From NCBI RefSeq assembly GCF_024437735.1, contig NZ_JANFQO010000010.1, positions 62,001 to 126,000 of the forward strand: a DNA stretch of 64,000 nt. Direction: 5' to 3'. The position numbers and the translations under genes are program-made. This DNA is from Tahibacter harae. GTDB lineage: Bacteria > Pseudomonadota > Gammaproteobacteria > Xanthomonadales > Rhodanobacteraceae. Each line of letters opens with the position of its first letter. Positions within the stretch are counted from its first letter, which is position 1. This document shows, one piece after another, positions 24,907 to 33,923 of the stretch. The notes below the pieces were generated by a model. It was not told the DNA's origin. It saw nothing but the letters and a program-made list of their open reading frames with translations, and searched no databases.

Positions 24907-27900
24907 CTAGCAAAGCCCGATGTATTTGACCGGCGCCAGTTCCACCAGCAGCGCGCGGCGGATTTCCGCCAGATCCGCGCTGCTGTAGTCGCGCCGCAGC
25001 AGTTCCTCGATCAGTTCCTGCTGGCGCGGCTGGCCGAAGGAAAGGCGGTACAGCGAGAGGATGCGCAGCAGTTCATGACGGCGGCGCACCTCCCGGCTGA
25101 ACGGCATGCGCGGAATCAGGCGTTCCACGCAGGCATCGCCGCCCGGCACGTGCCAGCAGGGAATCAGGTCGCCGCCGCCGGAATCCTGCTTTACCTGGGC
25201 GAAGACGGCGTCCCAGATATCGCCGTCGGACCAGCGTCCGCCGCGATAACACTGCGCCGCGCGCTGCCGCACCACGAGCGATTTGTAGCGGTTGACGCGG
25301 CCTTCGCGCTGCTCCAGGTCGATGGGATTGGAAGGCAGGCTCCAATGCACGACGCGGCGGCAGTACCAGTGGAAATCCAGACCTTCCTGGCCGATGGAGG
25401 TGGAATTGAGCATGAAAGGCCAGAACGGCGAATTGAACGCGGCGCGCAGATTGCTGATGCGCTCCACGCCCTTTTCGTCGGTGCCGCGCTGGTTGCCCAG
25501 CGGCACGGCGTAATGGCAGTGGAAGCGCACGTCCGCGTCCAGCGACTGCTCCTTGGGCGGCAGCTGTTTCTGTGCGACCACGGAGACCGCGGCCGCGCCG
25601 GCCGCAACCTTGAAAGCCGCGACCGCCTCCCCGGGCTGGCCGCAGGCGCCGCGCAGCAAATGGAAATATTCGTCCAGCACCGCCTGCAGATTGCCCATCG
25701 CCGCATAGGCGGCGACCGCCGGCGCCGGCCTTCGCCGGCCGCAGACCGCGCGCAGCACCAGCCGGGACTCGGCCCGATTGAATTTGTGCAGCAGGGCCAG
25801 GCCGGCATCGGCACCGCAGCCCAGCAGGTGCTGCCGTTCCGCGTCGGGCCACAGCCGGCTCAGGCTGCGCCATAGCGCGACGCCGGGGCCGGCGATGGCG
25901 AGATCGGCCAGATAGTCCAGCAGGTCGGCCGGCGGCGGTCCCAGGGCCAGTTCCTGCGCACGCACGGCCTCTCCAAGATGCTTGAACTGTTTGCTTCGTG
26001 CATCCGAGAGTTCCTGCTTCGGCACCGCCTCCAGCCATTCGTCGAAGCGCTGTCGGCCGGACTCGCCCGCAGCCGTCAAGTCCAGCAGGAACGGAGCGAG
26101 CGCGTACCAGCGCGCGGTCTTGGGACCGGAGCTGCGCCTGGACTTGGACTTGCGCCTGGAGCGGCCCGGGCCGGCATGGCGCTTCTTCAGTTCCAAACAG
26201 GGCTTGCGCAGCGCGGCTCTCGCCTGCCGGCGCACTTGCGCCAGCGTGTCCGCCTGCAGCCCGGAAACCGCGGCGGCAAGGCACAATCCCGGGTAGATCA
26301 GCCCCCAGCCAGTGGAAATGCCCTCGCCATCGAGACGGAAGCTGCCCTGCCGTTCTTCGCGCGCATCGAAGTAATTCCTTTCCCCCAGCAGACCGGCTTC
26401 GTGCACCAGGCGGCGTTCGCAGGCATAGGACACATAGCTGCTGAGCGCGCGCGGCGCCAGCACCAGCGAGGAAAACAGCAGGCTCTTGCTGAAACCGTGC
26501 AGGCCGGCGAAGGGGCCTTCGCCCGGGTAATACGGAAGACTCGGCGGCAGCCAGAGCAGTTGCTCGGCGCCCGCGGGCGCAACGCTCTGCAACAGGCGGC
26601 GGAAGCGTGCGCCCGGCGCCGCGCCGGCCAGATCCAGACGGTAGCTGTTGAATGCTTCGTGAGGAATCCAACTGTGCCGCAGTGCGTCGAGTTTGCGCGC
26701 GCGTTCGCCGCCGGGATCGTCGCACCATTTCTGCAGCTGCTGGCGGAACTGGTAGCCGCCTAGGAAGGAAAGACACCAGGGCGCGGCCTTGAAGAAAGCC
26801 ATGACATCGCTGCCGTGGCTGCCGGACAGCGCCTCCCTGACCTGCCGCGCCAGGCGGTCGAGTTCCACATAGGCGTCGATTTCCTCGCGCAGCGGCGCCA
26901 GCGGCGGTTCCGCCACTTCGTGCAGCGCCTGTTCCTCGTGCGCAAGCAGTCCGGCACGCTCGGTGCGGCAGATCAGGCCGCGCAGCAGGGCCTGCAGTTC
27001 GCGCTTGGCCGTGTCGTCCAGGCCGCGGCCGGGATGAGCGGTCAACGGAAGCTTCAGCACCTGCGCCAGCAGCGCCGCGCGTTTCTGCTGGAAGCGTTCG
27101 ATCAGCGGCTCGTCGGCACCGCACAGGTAACGCAGCACTTCGCTGAATTCGTGCAGATGGGCCTTGCCCTCGTCTTCCTCGTCCACCTGCGACAGCGCCT
27201 TGAACGGCGTCGCCGACAGCAGCAAGGCGGCGCGGTCGCGGTGCAGCACATGGCGGGCGATGATCTGCTGTTCGGAAACTTCCTCGCCTTCGGCGGCGAC
27301 GATGACCAGGTCCTTGAAACGCTGGAACTCGTCCAGGATGAACAGATCGGCTTGCAGATTCTGCGCGCAGCACTCGACGTAGACACGGCGCAGGCGGCTG
27401 AGCAGGAACAGGCTCAGCAGCCTGCCCTCGCCATCGGACTCCCAGGTTATGCCCTTCTCCAGCAACGAGCACACCAGGCTTCGCCAGGAGCGGCCGTCCA
27501 GAGCCAAGGCCGTCGCCGCCGCCTGGTGCCGGGCATCCAGCGGCGGCGCCTCGTCCAGCCGCGCCTGGAAGCGCTGCAGCGTTTCCGGGTTGAGGCACCG
27601 TTTGCGGTACTGGGACTCTGCCGCATCCCAGGCACCATGGACGCCTTTGCGGAAGAACGGATCCAGCTGGTCTTTCAGTCCGGCATCGCGCTGATCCTGC
27701 GTAAACGCACGCCAGAGCAGATAACGCTCCACCGCATTGCCATGGCCCTGGGTCAGCGCGAACGATGTCGCCGGCGTCAGCGAAAGCAGGCTCACCAGCA
27801 GTCCCGTTTCCGGCGCTGGCTGCAGGACGCCCAGCTCGGCCAGGCGTCCGAATTCGGGGGTGTGTACCCATCCATCCGATGCCTTGCCGCTGAAGACTTC

Positions 27901-28179
27901 CAGCTTCTTCAGGTTTTCCCGCGCCAGCGCCTGGTTCGAACAGATGTAGGCCACGCGCAACGGACCGGCATCGGCACCGCGCTCCAGCCGCTGCTTCAGC
28001 AAGGTGGCGATCACGCCGCGGGCGATCAGGGTCTTGCCCAGTCCCACTTCGTCGGCGACCAGCATGCGCCGCGCAGGTCCGGCTGACTGCAGGCGCGCGC
28101 AGACCACCTGCACGGTCGCGCGCTGGAAATCGGTCAGCCGCCGCAGTACCTGCTCCAGCTGGCCTATCGCCTCATGCAT
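24907..28179 (-). CDS. SNF2-like superfamily 2 helicase of an Azaca-like defence operon
   Basis: A 1090-residue helicase. Walker A is ADEVGLGKT (residues 42-50). The DEAH-like box is ILDEFQRF (about 280), motif III is LLLSATPFKAL (about 320), and the second RecA lobe carries TSIGQEGLDFHWY (about 926) and DLEQREGRVNRYKS (motif VI, about 960). About 550 residues with no recognisable motif, including a basic RSRRKSKSRRSS stretch, separate the lobes. The gene overlaps the PLD gene by 8 bp. Helicase plus PLD nuclease plus DUF6361 is the make-up I recall for the Azaca anti-phage system (ZacC-like here). DISARM also combines a helicase and a PLD protein, but its DUF1998 and methylase partners are absent. 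Confidence 0.8.
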   Translation of the reverse strand: MHEAIGQLEQVLRRLTDFQRATVQVVCARLQSAGPARRMLVADEVGLGKTLIARGVIATLLKQRLERGADAGPLRVAYICSNQALARENLKKLEVFSGKASDGWVHTPEFGRLAELGVLQPAPETGLLVSLLSLTPATSFALTQGHGNAVERYLLWRAFTQDQRDAGLKDQLDPFFRKGVHGAWDAAESQYRKRCLNPETLQRFQARLDEAPPLDARHQAAATALALDGRSWRSLVCSLLEKGITWESDGEGRLLSLFLLSRLRRVYVECCAQNLQADLFILDEFQRFKDLVIVAAEGEEVSEQQIIARHVLHRDRAALLLSATPFKALSQVDEEDEGKAHLHEFSEVLRYLCGADEPLIERFQQKRAALLAQVLKLPLTAHPGRGLDDTAKRELQALLRGLICRTERAGLLAHEEQALHEVAEPPLAPLREEIDAYVELDRLARQVREALSGSHGSDVMAFFKAAPWCLSFLGGYQFRQQLQKWCDDPGGERARKLDALRHSWIPHEAFNSYRLDLAGAAPGARFRRLLQSVAPAGAEQLLWLPPSLPYYPGEGPFAGLHGFSKSLLFSSLVLAPRALSSYVSYACERRLVHEAGLLGERNYFDAREERQGSFRLDGEGISTGWGLIYPGLCLAAAVSGLQADTLAQVRRQARAALRKPCLELKKRHAGPGRSRRKSKSRRSSGPKTARWYALAPFLLDLTAAGESGRQRFDEWLEAVPKQELSDARSKQFKHLGEAVRAQELALGPPPADLLDYLADLAIAGPGVALWRSLSRLWPDAERQHLLGCGADAGLALLHKFNRAESRLVLRAVCGRRRPAPAVAAYAAMGNLQAVLDEYFHLLRGACGQPGEAVAAFKVAAGAAAVSVVAQKQLPPKEQSLDADVRFHCHYAVPLGNQRGTDEKGVERISNLRAAFNSPFWPFMLNSTSIGQEGLDFHWYCRRVVHWSLPSNPIDLEQREGRVNRYKSLVVRQRAAQCYRGGRWSDGDIWDAVFAQVKQDSGGGDLIPCWHVPGGDACVERLIPRMPFSREVRRRHELLRILSLYRLSFGQPRQQELIEELLRRDYSSADLAEIRRALLVELAPVKYIGLC

Positions 28180-29938
28180 GGCCCTGCCCCTCGACCGCCG
28201 ACGAGAACCCGCGGAACAGGGTTTCCAGGTTTTCGGGCAAGGGTGCGCCGTTCTGCTGCAGGCGCTGGAACACCTCCAGCGCGCGGATCAGGCGCTGCGG
28301 CTCGCGCGCGGCGGCGCGCAGCAACAGTTCATACAGACCTTCATGCCCGCCGGCGTCGAACATGTCGACCGCGCCGCCCTCGCTTTTATGCCCGCTGCCG
28401 CCGGTCTTCACCGCCTCGGCATCGAGGATCAGCCGCAGGTAATGCAAGACTTTCTCCGGGCTGTCGACCAGTCCCTTGAACACCGCACTGCGCCGTTCGG
28501 CCAGGAGATCGGCGGCGAAGCGGGTCTGCACGGCGAAAGCGTGAGTGGTCTGCGCGACCGTGATCTCGATGCGGATGTAGGCGCTGAGATCGCCCAGCGC
28601 CAGCCCGTTCCAGCGCAGCCTGGCCGCCAGCGGCTGCGGCGCAGGCAGCGCCAGCGGGCTGACGCTCACCGCATGGCCCGGCGGCAGCGCTGGGCAGTCC
28701 ACGCTCAGGTCGAGCTGGAAAGCTGCATTGCCGTCGCTGGAAACGGTCTGAATCCAGTTGGCGCTGCCCAGCGCATGGACGAGCTGGCGCATCACCTGAT
28801 CCTGCTGCAGATCCAGCTCCGGCGCATCGCTGAACTCATGCGCGACGAAGATGTCGGCCGCCGTCCACTGCTCCAGCAACGGTGCCGGGCCTGCCGCGGC
28901 ACTCTCGCCGTGCAGACACAGCATCACTTCGGTATTGCGCGGCGCATCGCCGCCGCCGCCGAAGGCCGCATTCGTCATATTGGCCGAACCGATATGCCAC
29001 ACCGCCGCGTCGCCCTGGCGCGCCACGATCAGCTTGGCGTGCAGATCCTGCGGCTGGGGCTGTTTCTGCTCCAGCTTGTCCTCGCCGTTGACGATACCCA
29101 GGGGCACCGACAGACAGCGCCAGCCCTCAAGCGCGGCCGCGCCGACACGGTCCAGCGTATCGGCGCGGCTGATGAGGGTCCTGGCCGCCGCAGGGCGGCA
29201 GCGCCGCTGCAGCGATTGCAGCAGGCTGCCGTCGCCGGCGTCGAGGAAAGGCGACATCACGAGCAGTTCGTCGATCGGCCCCTGCAAGGCGAACGGAGCA
29301 GCGCCGTTGGGGGCGCCGTGCAGCAAGCGCAGCGCAGAGAAGCGTTCCGGCAGCTGCCACTGCACCTGTTTCAGGGCGTCGCGCATTTCTCCGACGCGAG
29401 AATTGCGCCCCGCCGCGGGCAGGCTGTCCAGGAACGCCAGCAGCGCGGGGTCGGTATTGCCGCGCGGCGCCCAGCTTCCCTCGATGCAGACCGCCAGATC
29501 CCAGCTGCGGTCGAACGTAAGATTGCGCGACAGCACCAGCAGGCGGAAATGTTCGGGCTTGTCCGTGTCCAGGGGCTGGTAGCGCAGCAGCCAGAGCTTG
29601 GGATGGAAGGCGCCGAAGGCGCTCGCCGCGGGTACCGCGACGGTCAGCGGTTCCAGCAAGGTATACAGGCGGTTGTAGCGCGGCGGCGCCGCGATCCGGC
29701 CGCTCTGGTAGAACACCAGCAGCTTGTCGCGCAGCCGGTCCAGGGATTCCAGCAGCGCGAGCGGCTCGTCCCCGCTGTCGCCTTCGAGGGTCTGGTCCAG
29801 CACCAGTGCCAAGGAAGCCGCCATCAGCGCATCCAGCTCCAGCGAATACGATGCGGCGACGGCGCTGTGCAGCACATGTCCCGGCGGCGGGCGCAGTTGT
29901 TCGCCGTAGTCCAGGCGCTGCTTGCAGGGATCCAGCAT
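28172..29938 (-). CDS. Phospholipase D-like (HKD) nuclease of an Azaca-like defence operon
   Basis: A 588-residue protein with two HKD half-sites. The first is AFHPKLWLLRY followed by LSRNLTFDRSWDLAV (about residues 110-138). The second is DLHAKLIVARQG followed by HIGSANMTNAAF (about 300-322). In PLD-superfamily nucleases the paired His residues attack and protonate the phosphodiester. The C-terminal 250 residues have no recognised domain. The start ATG overlaps the DUF6361 stop (TGATG) and the end overlaps the helicase start, so all three proteins are made together. The likely role is the DNA-cleaving effector in phage defence, inferred from neighbours. Confidence 0.8.
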   Translation of the reverse strand: MLDPCKQRLDYGEQLRPPPGHVLHSAVAASYSLELDALMAASLALVLDQTLEGDSGDEPLALLESLDRLRDKLLVFYQSGRIAAPPRYNRLYTLLEPLTVAVPAASAFGAFHPKLWLLRYQPLDTDKPEHFRLLVLSRNLTFDRSWDLAVCIEGSWAPRGNTDPALLAFLDSLPAAGRNSRVGEMRDALKQVQWQLPERFSALRLLHGAPNGAAPFALQGPIDELLVMSPFLDAGDGSLLQSLQRRCRPAAARTLISRADTLDRVGAAALEGWRCLSVPLGIVNGEDKLEQKQPQPQDLHAKLIVARQGDAAVWHIGSANMTNAAFGGGGDAPRNTEVMLCLHGESAAAGPAPLLEQWTAADIFVAHEFSDAPELDLQQDQVMRQLVHALGSANWIQTVSSDGNAAFQLDLSVDCPALPPGHAVSVSPLALPAPQPLAARLRWNGLALGDLSAYIRIEITVAQTTHAFAVQTRFAADLLAERRSAVFKGLVDSPEKVLHYLRLILDAEAVKTGGSGHKSEGGAVDMFDAGGHEGLYELLLRAAAREPQRLIRALEVFQRLQQNGAPLPENLETLFRGFSSAVEGQGHA

Positions 29939-31212
29939 CAGCCGGCCTTTTCGATATCGAGGAGCATGCGCCGGGCGACAGGCCAGCGGTATTCCAGCGC
30001 GCGCATGCCGTACCACGGCAGCGGACTGAGCTGCCGTTGCATCAGCAGCGAGCGATTGCCCTTGTTGGACTTTGCCTGGTCCACGACCAGCCTTATCAGC
30101 GATTCGACACTGTGGCCGGCGCACAGCGCCTGGTTCCAGCGCTCCAGGAACTCGCAGCTCTTCGGTTTCATCGATCGGACGGCGACGGCCTGCAGCCACT
30201 GCTGCTGCGCCTCGGGGTAGAACACGCCCTCGCCCAGGGCCTGCTCGCGCCAGCGCGGGAAATCCTGTTCGCAGGCGGCGCGCAGCGCGTCATGCTTGCC
30301 GTTGCCGCCGCGCCCAGCTATCGCCTGGTTGAAAAGAATATGCGCGCCTTCAATGGCCAGGCTGAAGCGCGCCGCCGCCGCGATGGTCTGGAGGCAGGCT
30401 TCGCTGAGCGCGGTCTGCCCGCGCGCCCAGACGCTGAAGGCGGCGAAGGAGTCCAGTGCCGGATCCAGCGCCTGTTCCTGCGTCGCCAGTCCCTTCCCCA
30501 GCAGCTGGGCCACGACCGTGTCCTTCCTGTCGTGGGCCGGCGCGCCGGCAGACGCCATGCCGGCCGGCACCGGATGCGCCAGGCGCTCGGCAAGAAAGCG
30601 CGCTTCCGGCGGCGACAGCGCCAGCGTGAGATCCCCGCTCCATTCGCCGCGCGAATCGGGCGGGCGCCGCACGCCGTGATTGATAGATACGGCGGCATCG
30701 TCGTCGTCGTCGTCGGACTGCACCGCCGTCAGCGGCCCGGCATCGTCGCCCCAGGTTCTGAGGAACTCGCCCAGCGATTTGGTGGTGCGGACCAGCCCGA
30801 ACACGCGCAGGCCGGCCCAGTAGGCATTCGACGGCGGCCGCTTCACGCCGCCGCGGCCGGCCAGGGTGTGGCCGATGATGCCCTCCAGCGACAGATTCCT
30901 GTCTTTGTGGTTTTTGGTCAGCTGCTCCGCGAGGCGGTTTTCCTCGCGCGCGAGATAGTCCTCCAACCGCAGCCTGCGCCGCTGCGCCGGCGGCTGCTCG
31001 CGCCAGTCGCACAGGATCTTGGGTAAGGCCAGGAAATAGCGCGCCCGGGTCTGGATGGTGGAAAAGCCGGGAAACAAGGCTTCCGCATAGGCGTCGCGCA
31101 GCTGGCCTATGCCCAGTTCGTCCAGCGTACCCGGTTCCTTGGCCAGGGCCAGCACATCCAGCGCGCGCCGGCGGTCGTCCGAGGAAAAGTCGATCCAGCC
31201 TATTCCGCCCAT
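29938..31212 (-). CDS. DUF6361 family protein, first gene of an Azaca-like defence operon
   Basis: A 424-residue protein. It starts MGGIGWIDFSSDDRRRALD and continues with LRDAYAEALFPGFSTIQTRARYFLALP, which I recognise as the conserved N-terminus of DUF6361. Biochemical function is not known to me. A very acidic patch (QSDDDDDD, about residue 180) and a helical C-terminal half follow. An in-frame GTG at 31248 would add 12 residues; ATG 31212 is preferred because the family start GWIDFS follows directly. It heads a tightly overlapping operon with the PLD nuclease and helicase and probably acts as the sensor or complex-forming subunit. Confidence 0.75.
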   Translation of the reverse strand: MGGIGWIDFSSDDRRRALDVLALAKEPGTLDELGIGQLRDAYAEALFPGFSTIQTRARYFLALPKILCDWREQPPAQRRRLRLEDYLAREENRLAEQLTKNHKDRNLSLEGIIGHTLAGRGGVKRPPSNAYWAGLRVFGLVRTTKSLGEFLRTWGDDAGPLTAVQSDDDDDDAAVSINHGVRRPPDSRGEWSGDLTLALSPPEARFLAERLAHPVPAGMASAGAPAHDRKDTVVAQLLGKGLATQEQALDPALDSFAAFSVWARGQTALSEACLQTIAAAARFSLAIEGAHILFNQAIAGRGGNGKHDALRAACEQDFPRWREQALGEGVFYPEAQQQWLQAVAVRSMKPKSCEFLERWNQALCAGHSVESLIRLVVDQAKSNKGNRSLLMQRQLSPLPWYGMRALEYRWPVARRMLLDIEKAG

Positions 31213-31437
31213 GCCCTGCCCACGCCGGATGCTCCCGTCCTGCGGCACGGCGCAGCGGCGCCGGCACCGTTGCTGCGCGGTCCCGCGGAAGGCGCGCGGC
31301 GCAGCAAACCCGGCGGCATTGTGTCATTGCCGCGCCCGCTCCAGAAACCGTCCGGCCCGCCTGCGACCCGCTTCACTCCCCCGCCCTGGCGAAATTGCTT
31401 ACCATCCCCGGTCACTGCCCTCAGGGGGGAGCACAAG

Positions 31438-32808
31438 ATGATCCGCAGAATCCGATACGCCGGCGCATTGCTGTGCCTGCTCGCCGCCGCCGATGCCTTC
31501 GCCGCCGCTACCGTCGATGCCGGCAAGTTCCTGCGCGAGGGGGGCCGCCATTCCGGCGCGCTGCGCCTGACCGGGGTCAAATCCGGCGCCACCACCGTCA
31601 GCCTGGATCTGCACCGTTTCGAGGTGTTCGCCCGCGACGTGCAGCTGCTCGCCGAAGACGGCCAGGGCAAGGCGCAGAAACTGCCGCGGCCGCATACGCG
31701 CTATTACAGCGGCAGCGTGGTCGAGACCGGCGCGGCGGTGTTTCTCGCGGTGGAGGAAGACGGCAGCGCCCGCGGCCTGGTCGATACCGACGGCCAGGCT
31801 TCCTCGCTGGACGCCGCCGCCGGCGGCGCGCTGAGCCTGAGCCCCATCGACGTGGACGCACCCAGCCGCGACGGCGGCTTCCGCTGCAGCGCCGACGAGC
31901 TGGCCCAGGCGCGCAACGTGATCGAGGACGCCCGCGCGTCCGTGCAGAACCAGGCGCAGCCCGCACCGCGCGGCACCCTGCCCTACCGCGCCCGCGCGGC
32001 GATAGAAACCGATTACCAGTTCTACCAGCGCTTCAACAACACCACCAACGCCACGCGCTATGTCGGCGACCTGATGGCCTATGCCTCGACCAAGTACCTG
32101 GCCGAAGTCAACACCCGCATCGAGATCGCGTTCCTGCGCCTGTGGACCGATGCCAACGATCCCTGGAACGAAACCACGTCGAACTGCAGCCTGTACGAGT
32201 TCGGTTCCTACTGGAACACGAACATGACCGGCGTATCGCGCACCTTCGCGCACATGCTCAGCGGCCGCACCACCGGCGGCGGCGTGGCCTGGGTGGGCAC
32301 GCTGTGCTCGGCGCCGTTCAATACCACGGTTTCCGGCTGCACCTTCGGCAATGGCACCCTGCGCGTGGGCGGCGACTACGGTTTCACCGGCAATATCAGC
32401 GGCGGCTTCAACGCGGCCAATCCGCAGGTGGTCTGGGATATCGTCGGCACCTCGCACGAAATCGGCCACAACTTCAATTCGCCGCATTCCCATTGCTACG
32501 CCAACGTCGGCGGCAATGCCGAGCCGGTGGACAAATGCTACGCCGGCCAGGCCGGCCAGACCGGCTGCTACAGCGGCTCCACCCAGCTGCCCGGGCCGGC
32601 CGGCCAGGGCAGCGGCACCATCATGAGCTACTGCCATCTGCTGTCGCCGGGCCTGTCCAATGTCAGCCTGAAGTTCGGCGCCGGCCATCCCTACGGCGTC
32701 GCGCCGGAACGCATACCTTCGCGCATGAGGGCGCGGATGGACAGCCTGGCCCAGTCCAATCCGGCCTGCGTGATCGACGATACGGTATTCGCCGACAGCT
32801 TCGACTGA
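31438..32808 (+). CDS. Secreted reprolysin-like zinc metallopeptidase with C-terminal FADSFD tag
   Basis: A 456-residue protein with a signal peptide (about 1-22, AFAAA). A propeptide-like N-terminal third is followed by a metzincin domain. The zinc site is TSHEIGHNFNSPHSH (about residue 339; HExxHxxxxxxxH) and the Met-turn is GTIMSYCH (about 394). Five or more cysteines suggest disulfides. The protein ends in VFADSFD, one of several similar short tags on exported proteins in this window. ATG 31438 follows GGGGGGAG. It is transcribed away from the defence operon. The substrate is unknown. Confidence 0.85.
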   Translation: MIRRIRYAGALLCLLAAADAFAAATVDAGKFLREGGRHSGALRLTGVKSGATTVSLDLHRFEVFARDVQLLAEDGQGKAQKLPRPHTRYYSGSVVETGAAVFLAVEEDGSARGLVDTDGQASSLDAAAGGALSLSPIDVDAPSRDGGFRCSADELAQARNVIEDARASVQNQAQPAPRGTLPYRARAAIETDYQFYQRFNNTTNATRYVGDLMAYASTKYLAEVNTRIEIAFLRLWTDANDPWNETTSNCSLYEFGSYWNTNMTGVSRTFAHMLSGRTTGGGVAWVGTLCSAPFNTTVSGCTFGNGTLRVGGDYGFTGNISGGFNAANPQVVWDIVGTSHEIGHNFNSPHSHCYANVGGNAEPVDKCYAGQAGQTGCYSGSTQLPGPAGQGSGTIMSYCHLLSPGLSNVSLKFGAGHPYGVAPERIPSRMRARMDSLAQSNPACVIDDTVFADSFD

Positions 32809-32822
32809 GGCCGGTCGGGCGC

Positions 32823-32841
32823 CGCCGGGCACAGCCCGGCG
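32823..32841 (+). terminator. Stem-loop after the metallopeptidase gene
   Basis: CGCCGGGC (32823-32830) pairs with GCCCGGCG (32834-32841) around a 3-nt loop. A short TTT follows 4 bp later, 15 bp after the stop codon. It is a likely intrinsic terminator, although the T-run is short. Confidence 0.5.
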
Positions 32842-32884
32842 CGCTTTCCGCATCGCCGGACGCCAGCCACGTCCGCCTCCGCGG

Positions 32885-32895
32885 ATTTGGGGATG
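32885..32895 (+). promoter_or_regulatory. ATTTGGGGATG motif, copy 1 of 3
   Basis: The 11-mer ATTTGGGGATG lies 66 bp before the start of the next gene. Near-identical copies (ATTTGCGGATG) occur before the response-regulator gene and before the beta-helix gene. A shared binding site for the nearby response regulator is possible. Confidence 0.35.
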
Positions 32896-32960
32896 CGCAC
32901 ACGGCACGCCGCTGCGACGCTGCGCGGCGCAGTCCTGCCATCCGTCGAGTCCCGTATCCC

Positions 32961-33665
32961 ATGGCCGCCTTCGCCCTGTCCCGCCAGTCAGGCCGCGTCC
33001 TGCACTGCCTGGCAGCTCTGCTGCTGGCGCCGCCGGCTGGCGCGAACCTGCCGCACGACACGCTGTACCTGAATGCCTGCCGCAGCACCTGCCCGTTGCA
33101 GCCCGGCGCGGACGATGCGGTGGCGCGCCGCTCCTCGGTGCTGTCGCAGGCGGTGACGGTGCCGCCCTTCGCGCAGCCGGATTCCGACTTCCAGCAGGTG
33201 CAGGCCTGTCTGCGGCAGGTGTTCGCCCGCTATGACATCACCGTGGTCAGCACCGACCCGGGCGCGCAGCCGCGACGCGAGGTGATCGTCACCACCCGGC
33301 CGGCGGTGCTGGGGCTGCCTGCCGGCATCGCCGCCGTGGCGCCGTTCTACGGCCTGCCGCGGGACAACGCCATCGCTTTCGTGTTCGCGGCGGAACTGGC
33401 CACGGTGCAGGAGATTTGCGAGGCCGCGGCACAGCAGCTGGGCGTGCTCTACGGCCTGGACCTGGTCACGGCCGCGCCGGACATCATGGCGTATGCGGCC
33501 TACGCCGGACGCAAGCAGTTCACCGACAGCGAGGCCCCCTGCGGCGAGTACACGCCGCGGGCCTGCGCCACCCAGGCTGGCGGCAACACGCAGAACAGCC
33601 ATGCGCGCCTGTCGCAGATCCCGGGCCGGGTCGATGTGATCTTCCGCAGCAGCCTGGACTGGTAA
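32961..33665 (+). CDS. Exported metallopeptidase-like protein lacking the zinc-binding motif
   Basis: A 234-residue protein with a signal peptide (about 1-28). The body resembles a family of secreted predicted metalloproteases seen in myxobacteria and xanthomonads: DTLYLNACRSTCPLQPGADDA, CLRQVFARYDITVVSTDPG, PCGEYTPRACA and the terminal QNSHARL. Active relatives, as I recall them, carry a QEIAHxxGLDH-type site; here the matching segment reads AAQQLGVLYGLDL, with neither His. The protein therefore looks catalytically dead, perhaps a binding protein or inhibitor. The alternative is that the family resemblance is mistaken and it is simply a hypothetical exported protein. ATG 32961 is the first Met before a good signal peptide. 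Confidence 0.6.
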   Translation: MAAFALSRQSGRVLHCLAALLLAPPAGANLPHDTLYLNACRSTCPLQPGADDAVARRSSVLSQAVTVPPFAQPDSDFQQVQACLRQVFARYDITVVSTDPGAQPRREVIVTTRPAVLGLPAGIAAVAPFYGLPRDNAIAFVFAAELATVQEICEAAAQQLGVLYGLDLVTAAPDIMAYAAYAGRKQFTDSEAPCGEYTPRACATQAGGNTQNSHARLSQIPGRVDVIFRSSLDW

Positions 33666-33713
33666 CCCGGCGCACCGTGCAGCGGACCTGCGCCGCCCGG
33701 CACGGCTCCCCAA

Positions 33714-33724
33714 ATTTGCGGATG
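33714..33724 (+). promoter_or_regulatory. ATTTGCGGATG motif, copy 2 of 3
   Basis: This copy lies 200 bp before the response-regulator start and about 50 bp after the preceding stop codon. It is identical over 11 bases to the copy at 38328, with further matches outside (CCA[AG]ATTTGCGGATG). Confidence 0.4.
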
Positions 33725-33923
33725 ACCGGCCGCCGCACCAATGCAATACAGGCAGCACCCTGCGCCGCGTTTTCCTGCGGCCGGGGACGCCCGCGATCCG
33801 CTGCGCGGCCTGCACCATGACATTTCGGCATGAGGCTCCGATGTGCGCGGCGGCGATGTCATAACCAGCCCCGGCCGGCCGGCGTCAGCGTTGCACGCAC
33901 CGGGAAAACGACCGGGGAGAACC

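Noticed and set aside
24907-29938. DISARM-type defence system
   Set aside because: A helicase and a PLD protein are present, but the DUF1998-type protein and methyltransferase of DISARM are missing. The DUF6361 partner points to a different system.
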